Positions 46,108-53,763 of a stretch of 64,000 nt of DNA are shown one piece after another (positions within the stretch are counted from its first letter, which is position 1; every line of letters starts with the position of its first letter). This DNA comes from Fidelibacterota bacterium (lineage in GTDB: Bacteria > Fidelibacterota > Marinisomatia > Marinisomatales > TCS55). The notes beneath the pieces were generated by a model that saw only the letters and a list, made by a program, of their open reading frames with translations, had not been told where the DNA came from and made no database searches. The position numbers and the translations under genes are program-made. The stretch spans positions 1 to 64,000 of the forward strand of contig JAPYRG010000012.1 in assembly GCA_029936965.1 (NCBI GenBank), read 5' to 3'.

Positions 46108-46254
46108 ACAGATTTATTTTCTATAATTGCTATTAGTTCAAGCAAAATTCATCACTTACTATATTACTTTAATTGACTATTTGAATAGTTAAATAATTGG
46201 TTTAAGTATTTTTTGGATTGATAACCTGAACAGGTATTTTGAAATTAATTGCAC

Positions 46255-46290
46255 AAAAAAAAGGCTGATGATTTTGTAATCACCAGCCTT
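46255..46290 (-). terminator. Intrinsic terminator after the coiled-coil gene
   Basis: Read on the minus strand, AAGGCTGGTGATTAC pairs with GTAATC-like bases, closing as AAGGCTG..CAGCCTT with one mismatch. It is followed directly by eight T residues (46255-46262 on the plus strand are A). It lies 30 bases after the stop of the gene at 46320-46835 and should end that transcript. Confidence 0.8.
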
Positions 46291-46319
46291 CAACATCTGT
46301 TAATAAAATAATAAATTAT

Positions 46320-46835
46320 TTAATCCTTTTTCTTTTTCTGCTCCTCTTCAGGAATACCAAAAACTTTATCATTTAAAGCTTTTATTTCACTCTGCATTGC
46401 AGTTATTGTTTGTTTTATATCTGAACGCTCATTCTTTGTCCGTCTTCTCTCTCTATTAAAAGTATCCGTTAAATCTTGAATATCCGCTTCTACATTATCA
46501 AATTTCTTAGATACAGTACGATCTAGCTCATCAAGATTATATTGTACTAACTGTATTGCATTTCCTAATGAATCTGTTACATACTCTATGTATTCAGTGT
46601 TTGCGATTATATCTTGTTGTGCCTTTTGAAGATGCTTACCTCTTCCAATAAACTGTAAATTTAATTTTCTTAAATCTTCTCTAAATTCATTATGAACTAC
46701 GTCAACATGTTTCGAATCATTTTCATTTAATTCATCCATACGACTTATCATATTTGATGCCATATATTGAAAATATCCGGCAAATGCTATCAAAATTACC
46801 AATATTCCAAAAATAATCTTATCCTTAACGCTCAT
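46320..46835 (-). CDS. Membrane-anchored coiled-coil protein
   Basis: 171 residues. One N-terminal membrane span (about 6-24) is followed by about 130 residues of almost continuous charged helix with heptad spacing (L-D-E-L-D-R-T-V, V-E-A-D-I-Q-D-L, M-Q-S-E-I-K-A-L), ending in a lysine-rich tail (E-E-E-Q-K-K-K-K-D). It probably forms a trimeric or dimeric coiled coil in the periplasm or cytosol. No family is recognised. It lies 24 bases after the gene at 46860-47213 and ends at a strong terminator. Confidence 0.7.
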   Translation of the reverse strand: MSVKDKIIFGILVILIAFAGYFQYMASNMISRMDELNENDSKHVDVVHNEFREDLRKLNLQFIGRGKHLQKAQQDIIANTEYIEYVTDSLGNAIQLVQYNLDELDRTVSKKFDNVEADIQDLTDTFNRERRRTKNERSDIKQTITAMQSEIKALNDKVFGIPEEEQKKKKD

Positions 46836-46859
46836 TATATTGGTTCCACTCCTTAAATT

Positions 46860-47213
46860 TTACCCTAATTTTTCTAATTTCTTTTCCCATTCACTCATAT
46901 CTCGCGAATCATCTGTTCCTGCTGATTGTTGAGGAGAATCTGAACTTGTATCAACATCATCACCCAATGAAGCTGAACTTTCCCTTGCAATTAAATTGGA
47001 AAGAATCTCCTTCTTGTTTGCTGCATTCTCTAGCATCTGCTCCATGATCTCACCAACTTCATCCTTAAAATCAGTAATAGTATATTCTAGTCTAGTCACT
47101 AATTCATCTAGAATGACTTTACCATAACTATCACCAACACCATCAAGAAATTCATTTAATTTTGCTGATAACATTGCAGCAATTTGATCTTTAGTATTTA
47201 TTTCTGTAGACAT
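46860..47213 (-). CDS. Small acidic protein of unknown function
   Basis: 117 residues, soluble and acidic, with a helical first part (K-D-Q-I-A-A-M-L-S-A-K-L, then V-T-R-L-E-Y-T-I-T-D-F). A low-complexity Ser/Asp/Gln-rich linker (about 78-103) is followed by a short charged end (W-E-K-K-L-E-K-L-G). GGAGAG lies 6 bases upstream of the ATG. It is probably co-transcribed with the downstream coiled-coil gene and may bind it; that is inference from adjacency. Confidence 0.6.
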   Translation of the reverse strand: MSTEINTKDQIAAMLSAKLNEFLDGVGDSYGKVILDELVTRLEYTITDFKDEVGEIMEQMLENAANKKEILSNLIARESSASLGDDVDTSSDSPQQSAGTDDSRDMSEWEKKLEKLG

Positions 47214-47308
47214 ATATAACTCTCCAAATTACCGATACTTAAATAAAATAAGAAATTTAATTTCATGATGACAGAAGCTCGAGTCAAATATTTTTTTTTA
47301 ATTACACA

Positions 47309-47764
47309 TTAATTTTTTAATGTTACATCTGATAGTTCTACTAACCCATTCCTTGAGAACTCATCGATTATAGGATAAAATATTGAACGTTGCAAACTAT
47401 AAGGTAATTTATCAGATGTTTGAGTTTGTATTAAATCACGCCCTCCAATAGATGCTTCAGAATCACGTTTAAATATTTGCCGCTGTGCTACGATAACAAC
47501 TTCTACTCTATCTTCAACAACAACTGCAATACGATAGCTGTACTTGCGGATATCCTTTTCAACTGGTTGCGGTTTGGTTAAAAAAAAATAACCTTCAGGA
47601 GCAGATAAATCAATCTTATACCCTAGATCAAGCAAGGAATCCTTAGCGATAGATAATGCTTCCTTTTGTGTGTATTCATAATCAAAATAACGAATCATCC
47701 GTGGCCGTTCTGGACAAAAGGAAAATTGAACAGCTAATAATACCGAAAGCAAGGATCGTATCAT
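47309..47764 (-). CDS. Exported protein of unknown function
   Basis: 151 residues. An N-terminal signal sequence (S-L-L-S-V-L-L-A-V-Q-F-S-F-C) could be a lipobox with Cys17, though F at -1 is not ideal. The mature part has an alpha/beta pattern (A-L-S-I-A-K-D-S-L-L-D-L-G-Y-K-I, then Y-R-I-A-V-V-V-E-D-R-V-E-V-V-I-V) reminiscent of small envelope domains that bind proteins or lipids. No family is recognised. It is 14 bases from the following exported-protein gene on the same strand. Confidence 0.6.
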   Translation of the reverse strand: MIRSLLSVLLAVQFSFCPERPRMIRYFDYEYTQKEALSIAKDSLLDLGYKIDLSAPEGYFFLTKPQPVEKDIRKYSYRIAVVVEDRVEVVIVAQRQIFKRDSEASIGGRDLIQTQTSDKLPYSLQRSIFYPIIDEFSRNGLVELSDVTLKN

Positions 47765-47778
47765 TAATAGGAAATATA

Positions 47779-48492
47779 TTAATAAATATCAAAAATAGAT
47801 GGCAGAGGTTCTTCTACAGTAACTTCTTCCGTTATCACCATGTAATCTGGATTATAGTAAACCAACTTTAAAGTAGACATATTTTCACCAAAAATATTGA
47901 GTTCATCATTTCTAGGAACTTGAACAATGCTATTTAACAATAAACTAATTTTAACTGGCGAGACATTCCATGATGAAAAATGAAAAGCCCTTTCAAAGCC
48001 AATATTAATTTCATCATGAAGACCCATTGCTCCAGCTTCAATTCTTTCTGTTGTTTCAGGCCATCCGTAAACTTCCGATACGGTTCTCTCAATTTTTGCA
48101 AATAAATCTAAATGAGATTGAAAATCATTCGGGTTAAGAATATACTTGATTTCAACTTTCCAAAAACCACTATCTGAAAATGCATATTCAACAAAGACTC
48201 TTTCATTTCCTAAATTCCCTGACATCTGCACTGAAGAGCTATCAAGCACATATTGACCCTGATCCATGTATTCTAGAGATGGCATTTGGGATCCTTTTGG
48301 TACTCCCCACATAAAGCCTTTATAACCATAATCAAGATCCATTGGTGGACCAAGAGTGTCCATAGCCGTAGAAAGTGAATCGTTAGAAACAGCTAAAGAA
48401 TCGGATTGATCAGAAACAATTGACTGTGGAGTATCTGCATCCTGGGCAAATATAATAGAAATAAATGATATAAATATTATAGCACGATTCAT
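47779..48492 (-). CDS. Exported protein of unknown function
   Basis: 237 residues. The signal peptide ends F-A-Q-D. A Ser/Asp-rich linker (about 18-48) leads to Y-K-G-F-M-W-G-V-P-K-G-S, a short start I associate with small periplasmic domains in which a W-G-x-x motif precedes beta strands (R-V-F-V-E-Y-A-F-S-D-S-G-F-W-K-V-E). The rest is mixed alpha/beta. The function is unknown. It lies 98 bases after lepB. Confidence 0.6.
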   Translation of the reverse strand: MNRAIIFISFISIIFAQDADTPQSIVSDQSDSLAVSNDSLSTAMDTLGPPMDLDYGYKGFMWGVPKGSQMPSLEYMDQGQYVLDSSSVQMSGNLGNERVFVEYAFSDSGFWKVEIKYILNPNDFQSHLDLFAKIERTVSEVYGWPETTERIEAGAMGLHDEINIGFERAFHFSSWNVSPVKISLLLNSIVQVPRNDELNIFGENMSTLKLVYYNPDYMVITEEVTVEEPLPSIFDIY

Positions 48493-48590
48493 TAGGAACC
48501 CAAGATAAAGCCTGTTACAGAGTATGGTAATATACCAACCATGTGCTATAAAATACGCACCAATCTAAGATGTAGGCAAGGTCAAATATA

Positions 48591-49547
48591 TTAATTCAAT
48601 ATTATCCCAATTCGATCAAAACGGGGAAATTTACTTTTAAAATCCAAAGACATATAAACAAATAATGCTTCTCCTAACAGATACTTTCTAGGAACAAAAC
48701 CCCAAAATCTTGAATCATAACTATCATCACGATTATCACCCATAGCCCAAAAATAATCCTGCTTTACAGTATAATAAGAAATATCATTTATGGATTGATT
48801 ATCAATATATAATTCTCCACTAGGTAAATTTAGCATCCAAGGATTAATCTTATCTCCCATTGGATAATAATCATCAAGAAATGAGTGATTCTTCTTTCTT
48901 CTCAGTAGATTTTCAGGATCTGTCATTGTAAAAAGATATTCTTTCGAACCATTTACTATCTTTACTTCATGATCATCTAAGACCATTAAATGCAATAGTA
49001 ATTGAGCATTAGTTGGATTAACACTTATCGTATCTCCTTTTTTGGGAATTCTAATAGGTTTAAAATGATCTTTATTCCCTTTATTGCCTAAAAATATCGT
49101 AGGATTAGACCAGCTTTCTGAATTCATTCTACTTTGAAATTTTCCATGCTCTGGCTTATTATATTCACGATTATTCACATAGACTCTTCTTGATCGAATC
49201 TCTAAAGTATCACCTGGCAACGCAATACAACGTTTTACATATTTTTGATGCGTATCTCTTGGGTATTTAAAAATTATTATATCCCCCTGCTCCGCTTCAC
49301 GAAATTTAGGAAATACAATATATGGAACATCAAATCCTATATCTGTATAAGGAATCCCAACCCAATCTGGTGTGCGCATACCATATACAAATCTACTACC
49401 AATCAGAAAATCACCAGTCATAATTGTATTTTCCATGCTTCCAGTTGGAACAATATATGCTTCTACTAGAGTAGCCTTTAACAAAAACGCTATGATCACC
49501 AAAATAGAAAGAGATCGAAATTCTTTATATATTTTTGATTGTTTCAT
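48591..49547 (-). CDS. lepB: Signal peptidase I
   Basis: 318 residues. One N-terminal membrane span (about 13-30) leads into the S26 catalytic domain, with P-T-G-S-M-E at 34-39 (nucleophile Ser37), K-Y-V-K-R-C near 102-107 (general base Lys105) and G-D-N-R-D-D-S-Y-D-S-R near 280-290. It removes signal peptides from exported proteins at the inner-membrane surface. A roughly 110-residue insertion between the lysine and the G-D-N-R box is typical of the large Gram-negative type. It lies 44 bases after rnhB. Confidence 0.96.
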   Translation of the reverse strand: MKQSKIYKEFRSLSILVIIAFLLKATLVEAYIVPTGSMENTIMTGDFLIGSRFVYGMRTPDWVGIPYTDIGFDVPYIVFPKFREAEQGDIIIFKYPRDTHQKYVKRCIALPGDTLEIRSRRVYVNNREYNKPEHGKFQSRMNSESWSNPTIFLGNKGNKDHFKPIRIPKKGDTISVNPTNAQLLLHLMVLDDHEVKIVNGSKEYLFTMTDPENLLRRKKNHSFLDDYYPMGDKINPWMLNLPSGELYIDNQSINDISYYTVKQDYFWAMGDNRDDSYDSRFWGFVPRKYLLGEALFVYMSLDFKSKFPRFDRIGIILN

Positions 49548-49591
49548 CTACTTTGAATTTATTTCATATCTCAATTGGATAAAAAGGATAT

Positions 49592-50152
49592 CTAGACTAT
49601 GCTTGATACAGGTTTGAAAGTCTTTCGATGTATATCGCATGGTTTATGTAATTGCAACAATTTTATGTGCTCTTTTGTTCCATAACCTTTATGATTCTTA
49701 AATGCATACATTGTGTATTGCATATCATACTCTAACATAATCCTATCTCTAGTAACCTTTGCTATGATTGACGCTGCTTTAATCACATCTATCTTTTCAT
49801 CACCTTTTATTATACCTCGATTTGGAATAATCTGAGTTGTTAATGGGAAACCATCGATTAGTGCTTCATCCGGGAAAGGTTTTAATCTCCCCAAAGAAAT
49901 TTTCATTGCCTTATAGGTTGATTCAAGAATATTTATTTTATCTATTTCATGGGAAGATACAATTCCAACACCAATAGAAATTGCTTGATTTGTAATTTTT
50001 CCAAATAATTTTTCTCTCTTTAATGGAGATACCTTTTTGGAGTCATTTAAGCCAACTAGATCATATTCATCAGGTAAAATTACTGCTGCAGCAACTACTG
50101 GACCAGCTAATGCACCTCTACCTGCCTCATCTACTCCTGCAATTAATTTCAT
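49592..50152 (-). CDS. rnhB: Ribonuclease HII
   Basis: 186 residues. The metal-binding residues are clear: G-V-D-E-A-G-R-G at 6-13 (Asp8, Glu9), D-S-K near 38, the K-G-D-E-K-I-D-V near 115-122, and A-S-I-I-A-K-V-T-R-D near 127-136. It removes RNA from RNA-DNA hybrids, including single ribonucleotides. It starts the rnhB-lepB run and diverges from the symporter gene at 50263. Confidence 0.96.
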   Translation of the reverse strand: MKLIAGVDEAGRGALAGPVVAAAVILPDEYDLVGLNDSKKVSPLKREKLFGKITNQAISIGVGIVSSHEIDKINILESTYKAMKISLGRLKPFPDEALIDGFPLTTQIIPNRGIIKGDEKIDVIKAASIIAKVTRDRIMLEYDMQYTMYAFKNHKGYGTKEHIKLLQLHKPCDIHRKTFKPVSSIV

Positions 50153-50185
50153 TATAACATTAATTTACCTTTTTATTTAATCTAA

Positions 50186-50214
50186 TTGCCAGTTGTAGAT
50201 CAGTCACGTAAACT
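50186..50214 (+). promoter_or_regulatory. Possible promoter for the alanine symporter gene
   Basis: TTGCCA (50186-50191) and TAAACT (50209-50214), with a 17-base spacer, lie 49 bases before the symporter start. The match to the sigma-70 consensus is fair, but in AT-rich DNA such matches arise by chance. The 110-base divergent gap must contain a promoter for each strand. Confidence 0.3.
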
Positions 50215-50262
50215 CCGTCTCATAAAATATTTAAATCTCTATAAAATTGATCACATTAGAAT

Positions 50263-51624
50263 ATGAATAATATCTCTTCAACTTTAACAAACTGGACTGA
50301 AATTTTTAGTGGATGGATTGCGATGCCATTAATAATAATTCTTATTGGCACAGGTATCTTTGTAACAATTTCATTGGGTTTTATACAAATAAAAAGATTA
50401 AGACATAGTTTTGAAGTTGTCTTAGGAAAATATGATGATCCAGATGATGAAGGCGATGTCACTCATTTCCAAGCTCTTTCTGCGGCTCTTTCTGCAACTA
50501 TTGGAATAGGAAATATAGCTGGGGTTGCTATAGCAATTCGTCTCGGTGGTCCAGGTGCTCTTTTCTGGATGTGGGTTACGGCACTTTTAGGTATGGCTTT
50601 AAAATATGCGGAATGCACCCTTTCTCATCGATACAGAGTAATTAATGAAGATGGTTCTGTTTCTGGTGGCCCTATGTATTATATTGAAAAAGGTCTTGGA
50701 CCAAAATGGAAATCACTTGCAGTGTTTTTTGCCTCATGTGCAGTTATTTGTTCTTTTTGCACAGGAAATATGAATCAAGCTAATACTATTGCACAAACAT
50801 TTGCTTCCTATAATGTTCCAATATGGTTCTCAGGTTTATTTATTGCTTTTCTTGTTGGCCTTGTAATTATTGGTGGAATAAAACGTATTGCTGCTGTTGC
50901 AAGTAGATTAGTCCCTACAATGGCAATTCTTTATGTTCTAGGTGCGTTGATAATTTTAATTAATCATGCAAACTATATTGTACCAAGCTTTATAAGTATT
51001 TTTAAAGAGGCTTTTTCTCTTGAAGCAGGTTGGGGAGGACTTTTGACTGTAATTATGTGGGGAGTTCGAAGAGGATTATATTCAAATGAAGCAGGTCAAG
51101 GATCGGCTCCTATTGCTCATGCAGCGGCTAAAACAAAAGAATCTGCACGTGAAGGCGCGGTTGCATTAATGGGACCATTTATTGATACTATAATTGTATG
51201 TACAATGACAGGTCTTGCAATTTTATCTACTAATGTTCTCAACACTACTGATTTGACAGGTGCGTTGTTGACCAGAGAAGCATTCCGAAGCGGGTTTTCT
51301 TTTGCGCCAGATATAGGGAGTCTTATTGTAAATATAGCTGTGCTTCTTTTTGCATATACAACGATGGTGGCTTGGAGCTATTACGGTGATCGTTCAATTG
51401 AATATCTGGCTGGCCCTAAAGCTATAAAACCATATAGATGGGTATATGTATTTTTCAATTTTCTGGGTGCAGTACTACCCTTAACATTTGTATGGAATTT
51501 TGGAGATATTGCTCTAAGTTTAATGACTATACCTAATTTAATTGGCGTAATCTTATTAACTGGCTCTCTTAAAACAATTACATCAGATTATTTTAACAGA
51601 TCACATATCCCTTATAAATCGTAA
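50263..51624 (+). CDS. Sodium:alanine symporter (AGCS family)
   Basis: 453 residues and about ten or eleven membrane spans. The AGCS signature is strong: A-L-S-A-A-L-S-A-T-I-G-I-G-N-I-A-G-V near 67-84, and S-N-E-A-G-Q-G-S-A-P-I-A-H-A-A-A-K-T near 274-291. It takes up alanine or glycine with sodium, fitting the alanine aminotransferase elsewhere in the window. No transport partner is needed for this family. Confidence 0.95.
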   Translation: MNNISSTLTNWTEIFSGWIAMPLIIILIGTGIFVTISLGFIQIKRLRHSFEVVLGKYDDPDDEGDVTHFQALSAALSATIGIGNIAGVAIAIRLGGPGALFWMWVTALLGMALKYAECTLSHRYRVINEDGSVSGGPMYYIEKGLGPKWKSLAVFFASCAVICSFCTGNMNQANTIAQTFASYNVPIWFSGLFIAFLVGLVIIGGIKRIAAVASRLVPTMAILYVLGALIILINHANYIVPSFISIFKEAFSLEAGWGGLLTVIMWGVRRGLYSNEAGQGSAPIAHAAAKTKESAREGAVALMGPFIDTIIVCTMTGLAILSTNVLNTTDLTGALLTREAFRSGFSFAPDIGSLIVNIAVLLFAYTTMVAWSYYGDRSIEYLAGPKAIKPYRWVYVFFNFLGAVLPLTFVWNFGDIALSLMTIPNLIGVILLTGSLKTITSDYFNRSHIPYKS

Positions 51625-51663
51625 ATAACCTTATATTTATATCTTTAATTAGAAAATAATATT

Positions 51664-52464
51664 TTGGAAGAAACTAGATTAATGTTATCTGTAGCTAAAG
51701 CTGCAGCTAGAGATGCCTCCGAATTAATTTTACATGCGAATGAAATTGATCGAGAAATATCAAATAAATCAACTATAATAGATCTTGTCACACAAACAGA
51801 TAAAAAGACTGAGCAAGTAATAATAGATGATATTTTGGCAAAGTTTCCTGATCATAGTATTCTTGCGGAAGAATCAGGTGAGACTACATCAAATTCAGAT
51901 TTCCTTTGGGTGATTGATCCATTAGATGGTACTACAAATTTTGTTCATGGTCTTTCACCATATTGTGTTTCTATTGCATTATTAAAAAATGACAAACCAA
52001 TATTATCTGTCATATCAGAACTACCAAGTAAAAATTTATTTTGGTCAGTTAAAGGTCATGGCTCATTTTGCAATGGAGAAGAAATTTCTGTTTCTTCTAG
52101 AAAATCAATTCAAGATTCATTATTAATTACGGGATTTTCTTACCAACATGATTCTAAATGGGAAACAAATATGAAATTATTTAAAAATTTTACAAAAATA
52201 AGCCATGGAGTAAGGCGAATTGGTTCTGCAGCTGCTGATTTATGTTATGTGGCATCTGGAAAAGCCGATGGATTTTGGGAAATTGGTCTTTATCCTTGGG
52301 ATAGTGCCGCTGGTATATTATTAGTTGAAGAAGCTGGAGGAAAAGTCTCCCGTATGGATGGAAAACCATATAATATTTTTGATAAACAAATCTTAGCAAC
52401 TAATAATCTGATACATGATGAAATGATCGATAAAATGAGTTCTGAAATTTTATCTGAAAGATAA
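51664..52464 (+). CDS. Inositol monophosphatase family protein
   Basis: 266 residues from TTG; an ATG six codons later (51682) is an alternative start and the local ribosome sites are weak. The lithium-sensitive phosphatase motifs are present: L-A-E-E-S-G near 75-80 (metal glutamates), W-V-I-D-P-L-D-G-T-T-N-F near 88-99, and Y-P-W-D-S-A-A-G-I-L-L-V-E-E-A-G-G near 215-231. It hydrolyses a phosphate monoester, classically of myo-inositol, but the family (SuhB/CysQ) is broad and the substrate is open. Confidence 0.92.
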   Translation: MEETRLMLSVAKAAARDASELILHANEIDREISNKSTIIDLVTQTDKKTEQVIIDDILAKFPDHSILAEESGETTSNSDFLWVIDPLDGTTNFVHGLSPYCVSIALLKNDKPILSVISELPSKNLFWSVKGHGSFCNGEEISVSSRKSIQDSLLITGFSYQHDSKWETNMKLFKNFTKISHGVRRIGSAAADLCYVASGKADGFWEIGLYPWDSAAGILLVEEAGGKVSRMDGKPYNIFDKQILATNNLIHDEMIDKMSSEILSER

Positions 52465-52482
52465 TTAGTTATTATTTAATAA

Positions 52483-53763
52483 TTACCAACCAGCAGCTCT
52501 GTAATAAGGTGTTGTTAGTTTAAAGTCCCCAAACCCATTCTCATCAAAGAAACTAAAATCTCTATTAATTGAGTAATAATACCAAGTTTCATAGGTGTAT
52601 CGTGAATTCTGTCCAAATGAACGTTGCATATCATCAGGAGGGCCGAATAATATATAAATCATACCCATATCGGATTTCCACCCTGGTAGAAAACTTGCAA
52701 ACTTTTCATTTGAGTACTTCACTCTATAGTAATATTGATCCATTAATTCATTCGTAATAGTTCCTGGAGTGGGGTCACGATCATCCCAAAATTGATAGAA
52801 TAATTTTTCACGTTCTTTTCGCTTGGATTTTTTTATAAGTTTATACTCTTTATCCGTTACAATATATCTCATTTGATCTAGAGCTTCATCAACATTATTT
52901 ATAAAAAAAGATAAACCTGGTTTTCTTATACGTAAACTAATTTCTTTAACATCAGATATTTCTTTCTGCTTCAGTGTGACGGATACTTCCATACTTAAAT
53001 TTTCTTCAGGCTTTTTATCTATAATTATACGTTCTGAAAATGTTTTATTATTAGAACTAAGTTCAAGTTTTTCATTCCAAAAAACTTCATTGCTAGCATT
53101 CTTAGCAATAATCGATACAGTAAATTCTCCAGGTTTAATTTTCCCAGATAAAAATAGGGGAAATTCTTTTATTTTATGATTGATATCTCTAGTTGTTACT
53201 GGAATCTCATTTTCTTCAAAACCCCAATCTCCTGGATATTCACCAATTATAAAGGGTGGATAAATACATATTTCTTTTAATAAGCCCTGTAAATTAATTT
53301 CCTTTTTTATTACTCCCTTAGTTCTTGTATCTTGATCAATTAATTCTCCAACAACTGTATACTCCTGATCCTTAACTAAAAACTCAGCCATAACTACTTC
53401 TCGGGAAAATCGATCTACAGTATTTATATAATTATCTACTTTAACTTCAGATTGAAATGCTTGTCTATCTAATTGGTTTCCATCATTATCCCGAATGCTA
53501 ATACTAGTCTCATATCCTGCAACAAAAGTCTCATTATTCTTTAAAAACTGCAATGATTGATATGGAATCAACCCATAGACTAATAGTTTAATATCATCAT
53601 TTTCAGTTACAATTGGATAAGCATTGATTTTGAATTGATCAATATTTCTTTTCTCTTGATTATTCTTTTTATTTCGATTTTGTGCATCAACACCGGAAAT
53701 AAAGAGACATAAAAATATTAATAAGATTTGATATAAGTTTTTCACTATAGATCTTTTTTCCAT
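52483..53763 (-). CDS. GWxTD-domain envelope protein
   Basis: 426 residues. The signal peptide ends near I-S-G-V-D-A-Q. Two beta-sandwich-like regions follow, and the C-terminal GWxTD domain, here F-L-P-G-W-K-S-D-M-G-M-I-Y-I-L-F-G-P-P-D-D near 362-382, is followed by an aromatic-rich end (Y-E-T-W-Y-Y-Y near 395; the protein ends Y-Y-R-A-A-G-W). I associate the GWxTD domain with Bacteroidota and relatives; its role is unknown. The start overlaps the upstream beta-propeller gene by 19 bases, so the two are translated as a pair. Confidence 0.8.
   Translation of the reverse strand: MEKRSIVKNLYQILLIFLCLFISGVDAQNRNKKNNQEKRNIDQFKINAYPIVTENDDIKLLVYGLIPYQSLQFLKNNETFVAGYETSISIRDNDGNQLDRQAFQSEVKVDNYINTVDRFSREVVMAEFLVKDQEYTVVGELIDQDTRTKGVIKKEINLQGLLKEICIYPPFIIGEYPGDWGFEENEIPVTTRDINHKIKEFPLFLSGKIKPGEFTVSIIAKNASNEVFWNEKLELSSNNKTFSERIIIDKKPEENLSMEVSVTLKQKEISDVKEISLRIRKPGLSFFINNVDEALDQMRYIVTDKEYKLIKKSKRKEREKLFYQFWDDRDPTPGTITNELMDQYYYRVKYSNEKFASFLPGWKSDMGMIYILFGPPDDMQRSFGQNSRYTYETWYYYSINRDFSFFDENGFGDFKLTTPYYRAAGW

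Larger units (their letters stand above)
45959..46319. other. 361-base region without protein genes
   Basis: No plausible coding frame. Bases 46016-46050 contain a possible small stem (AAGGT near 46020 with ACCTT near 46036), then a strong plus-strand hairpin with a T-run at 46053-46107, and a minus-strand terminator at 46255-46290. A short plus-strand RNA between tRNA-Leu and the hairpin, either a tRNA trailer or an independent small RNA of roughly 100-130 nt, is possible. I could not match it to 6S, SRP or tmRNA. The stretch 46110-46250 is plain AT-rich DNA. Confidence 0.4.

Noticed and set aside
45959-46110. 6S RNA, SRP RNA or tmRNA downstream of tRNA-Leu
   Set aside because: None of the landmark motifs could be found (no long end-to-end pairing, no SRP GGAA/AGCAG loop, no tmRNA tag frame). 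Only a terminator-like hairpin is clear.
48591-49547. Insertion in lepB as a fused domain
   Set aside because: The extra segment between the lysine and GDNR boxes is usual for large Gram-negative signal peptidases, so not notable.
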